DNA from: an uncultured Eubacteriales bacterium
GTDB lineage: Bacteria; Bacillota; Clostridia; Oscillospirales; Oscillospiraceae
NCBI GenBank assembly: GCA_958427375.1
Contig: CAUABY010000135.1
Span: 1 to 6,088 of the forward strand
Reading direction: 5' to 3'
Length of the DNA: 6,088 bases
Every line of letters starts with the position of its first letter. Within the stretch, counting starts at the first letter, position 1. The notes beneath the pieces are model-generated. The model ran no database searches and had not been told where the DNA came from. It saw nothing but the letters and a program-made list of their open reading frames with translations. The translations under genes were made by a program, and so were the position numbers. Below are positions 5,494-6,088 of the stretch, one piece after another.

Positions 5494-6088
5494 ATGTCCG
5501 AGATGACAGAAAAAACGGAAAAAAAGAGACACGGCAGATGGCTCATAGGCACGCTCGCAGGGCTTGCGTTTATCCTGATTTTATACGCGCTTGCGGTTAT
5601 CTATATAGACCCGCTCTTTCACTATCACGCGCCGCAGCCGAATTTGAGCTACCCGCTGAATGACGAGCGCTATCAAAACGACGGCATTCTGCGCAATTTC
5701 AGCTATGACAGCGTTATCATCGGCTCATCTATGACCGAGCATTTCAAAACCTCTGAGGCGGAGGCGCTTTTTGGCGGAAAGTTTGTTAAAACGCCGTTCG
5801 CCGGCGCCCGCGGCAGGGAGATAAACGAGCGCCTTGCGCGCGCGTACAGCTCCGGCCATGATATCAAACGCGTGATACGCCCGATAGATACCAAGTACAT
5901 AGTTGCCGACGAGGACGATGTACACGACGGCTACTACTTTCCGGAGTATCTCTATAACGACAATATCTTTGACGATGTGAACTATATCTTCAATAAAACT
6001 CTGTTCAACCGCTCTGTAGACGTCCTTATGTATACAGCTTCAGGGCGCGGGACTACGAGCTTTGACGACTATGTGCCATGGGATGCAC
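5494..6088 (+). CDS. Membrane-anchored SGNH/GDSL-like protein, N-terminal part (3' partial)
   Basis: The frame from ATG 5494 stays open to the window end, giving 198 residues without a stop. A charged, lysine-rich cytoplasmic tail (1-15) precedes one membrane helix (about 16-38), so the rest should lie outside the membrane. YIDPLFHYH (37-45) and NDERYQNDGI (56-65) lead to DSVIIGSSMTEHFKTSE (72-88). The GSS at 77-79 in a beta-strand/turn setting looks like block I of the SGNH fold, with Ser79 as candidate nucleophile, and FAGARGREI (102-110) like the following block II glycine. Similar GTSM/GSSMTE proteins occur in Clostridia and are related to extracytoplasmic acyl-modifying or esterase proteins; this is recalled, not searched. 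The C-terminal Asp-x-x-His, if present, is beyond the window. AGAGGA ends only three bases before the ATG, a short but workable spacing. It probably acts on the exported glycan. Confidence 0.75.
   Translation, partial: MSEMTEKTEKKRHGRWLIGTLAGLAFILILYALAVIYIDPLFHYHAPQPNLSYPLNDERYQNDGILRNFSYDSVIIGSSMTEHFKTSEAEALFGGKFVKTPFAGARGREINERLARAYSSGHDIKRVIRPIDTKYIVADEDDVHDGYYFPEYLYNDNIFDDVNYIFNKTLFNRSVDVLMYTASGRGTTSFDDYVPWDA

Overview
The window is a GC-rich (roughly 55-60% by eye) bacterial segment in which every supported gene is on the + strand. Strong AGGAGG-type ribosome binding sites, a near-consensus sigma-A promoter and protein sequences that read like gut Clostridia suggest an Oscillospiraceae/Ruminococcaceae-like Firmicute. 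That placement is inference. No rRNA, tRNA, CRISPR array, transposase or attachment site was seen.

Layout. Positions 1-148 hold the last 48 codons of a pseudouridine-5'-phosphate glycosidase (psuG), closed by a strong intrinsic terminator (173-219). A new transcription unit then begins with a consensus-like promoter (TTGAAA, 17 bp, TATAAT; 235-263). It carries a family-2 glycosyltransferase (301-1290), a Wzx-type polysaccharide flippase (1361-2815), an ATP-grasp/HAD two-domain protein (2988-4274), a DegT/DnrJ/EryC1/StrS-type sugar aminotransferase (4324-5424), and the first 198 codons of a membrane-anchored SGNH-like protein (5494 to the window end). Gaps between these genes are 49-172 bases, and none holds a convincing terminator, so they probably form one operon.

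How the genes fit together. This looks like part of a cell-surface polysaccharide locus. The aminotransferase would make an amino-sugar nucleotide, the ATP-grasp/HAD protein may decorate a precursor by ATP-dependent ligation, the glycosyltransferase adds a sugar to a lipid-linked repeat unit, the flippase exports it, and the SGNH-like protein may act on the product outside the membrane. Substrates cannot be read from the sequence.

The most unusual part is the 172-base gap before the ATP-grasp/HAD gene. It contains a possible 15-codon Arg-rich leader ORF whose stop codon lies in the apical loop of a two-tier hairpin. This is followed by an a-b-a'-b-b'-a' arrangement of complementary segments. 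These can form either two local hairpins that leave the Shine-Dalgarno site free, or one long helix (14 of 15 positions paired) that buries it. Both folds have 14 pairs, which looks like a translational switch.
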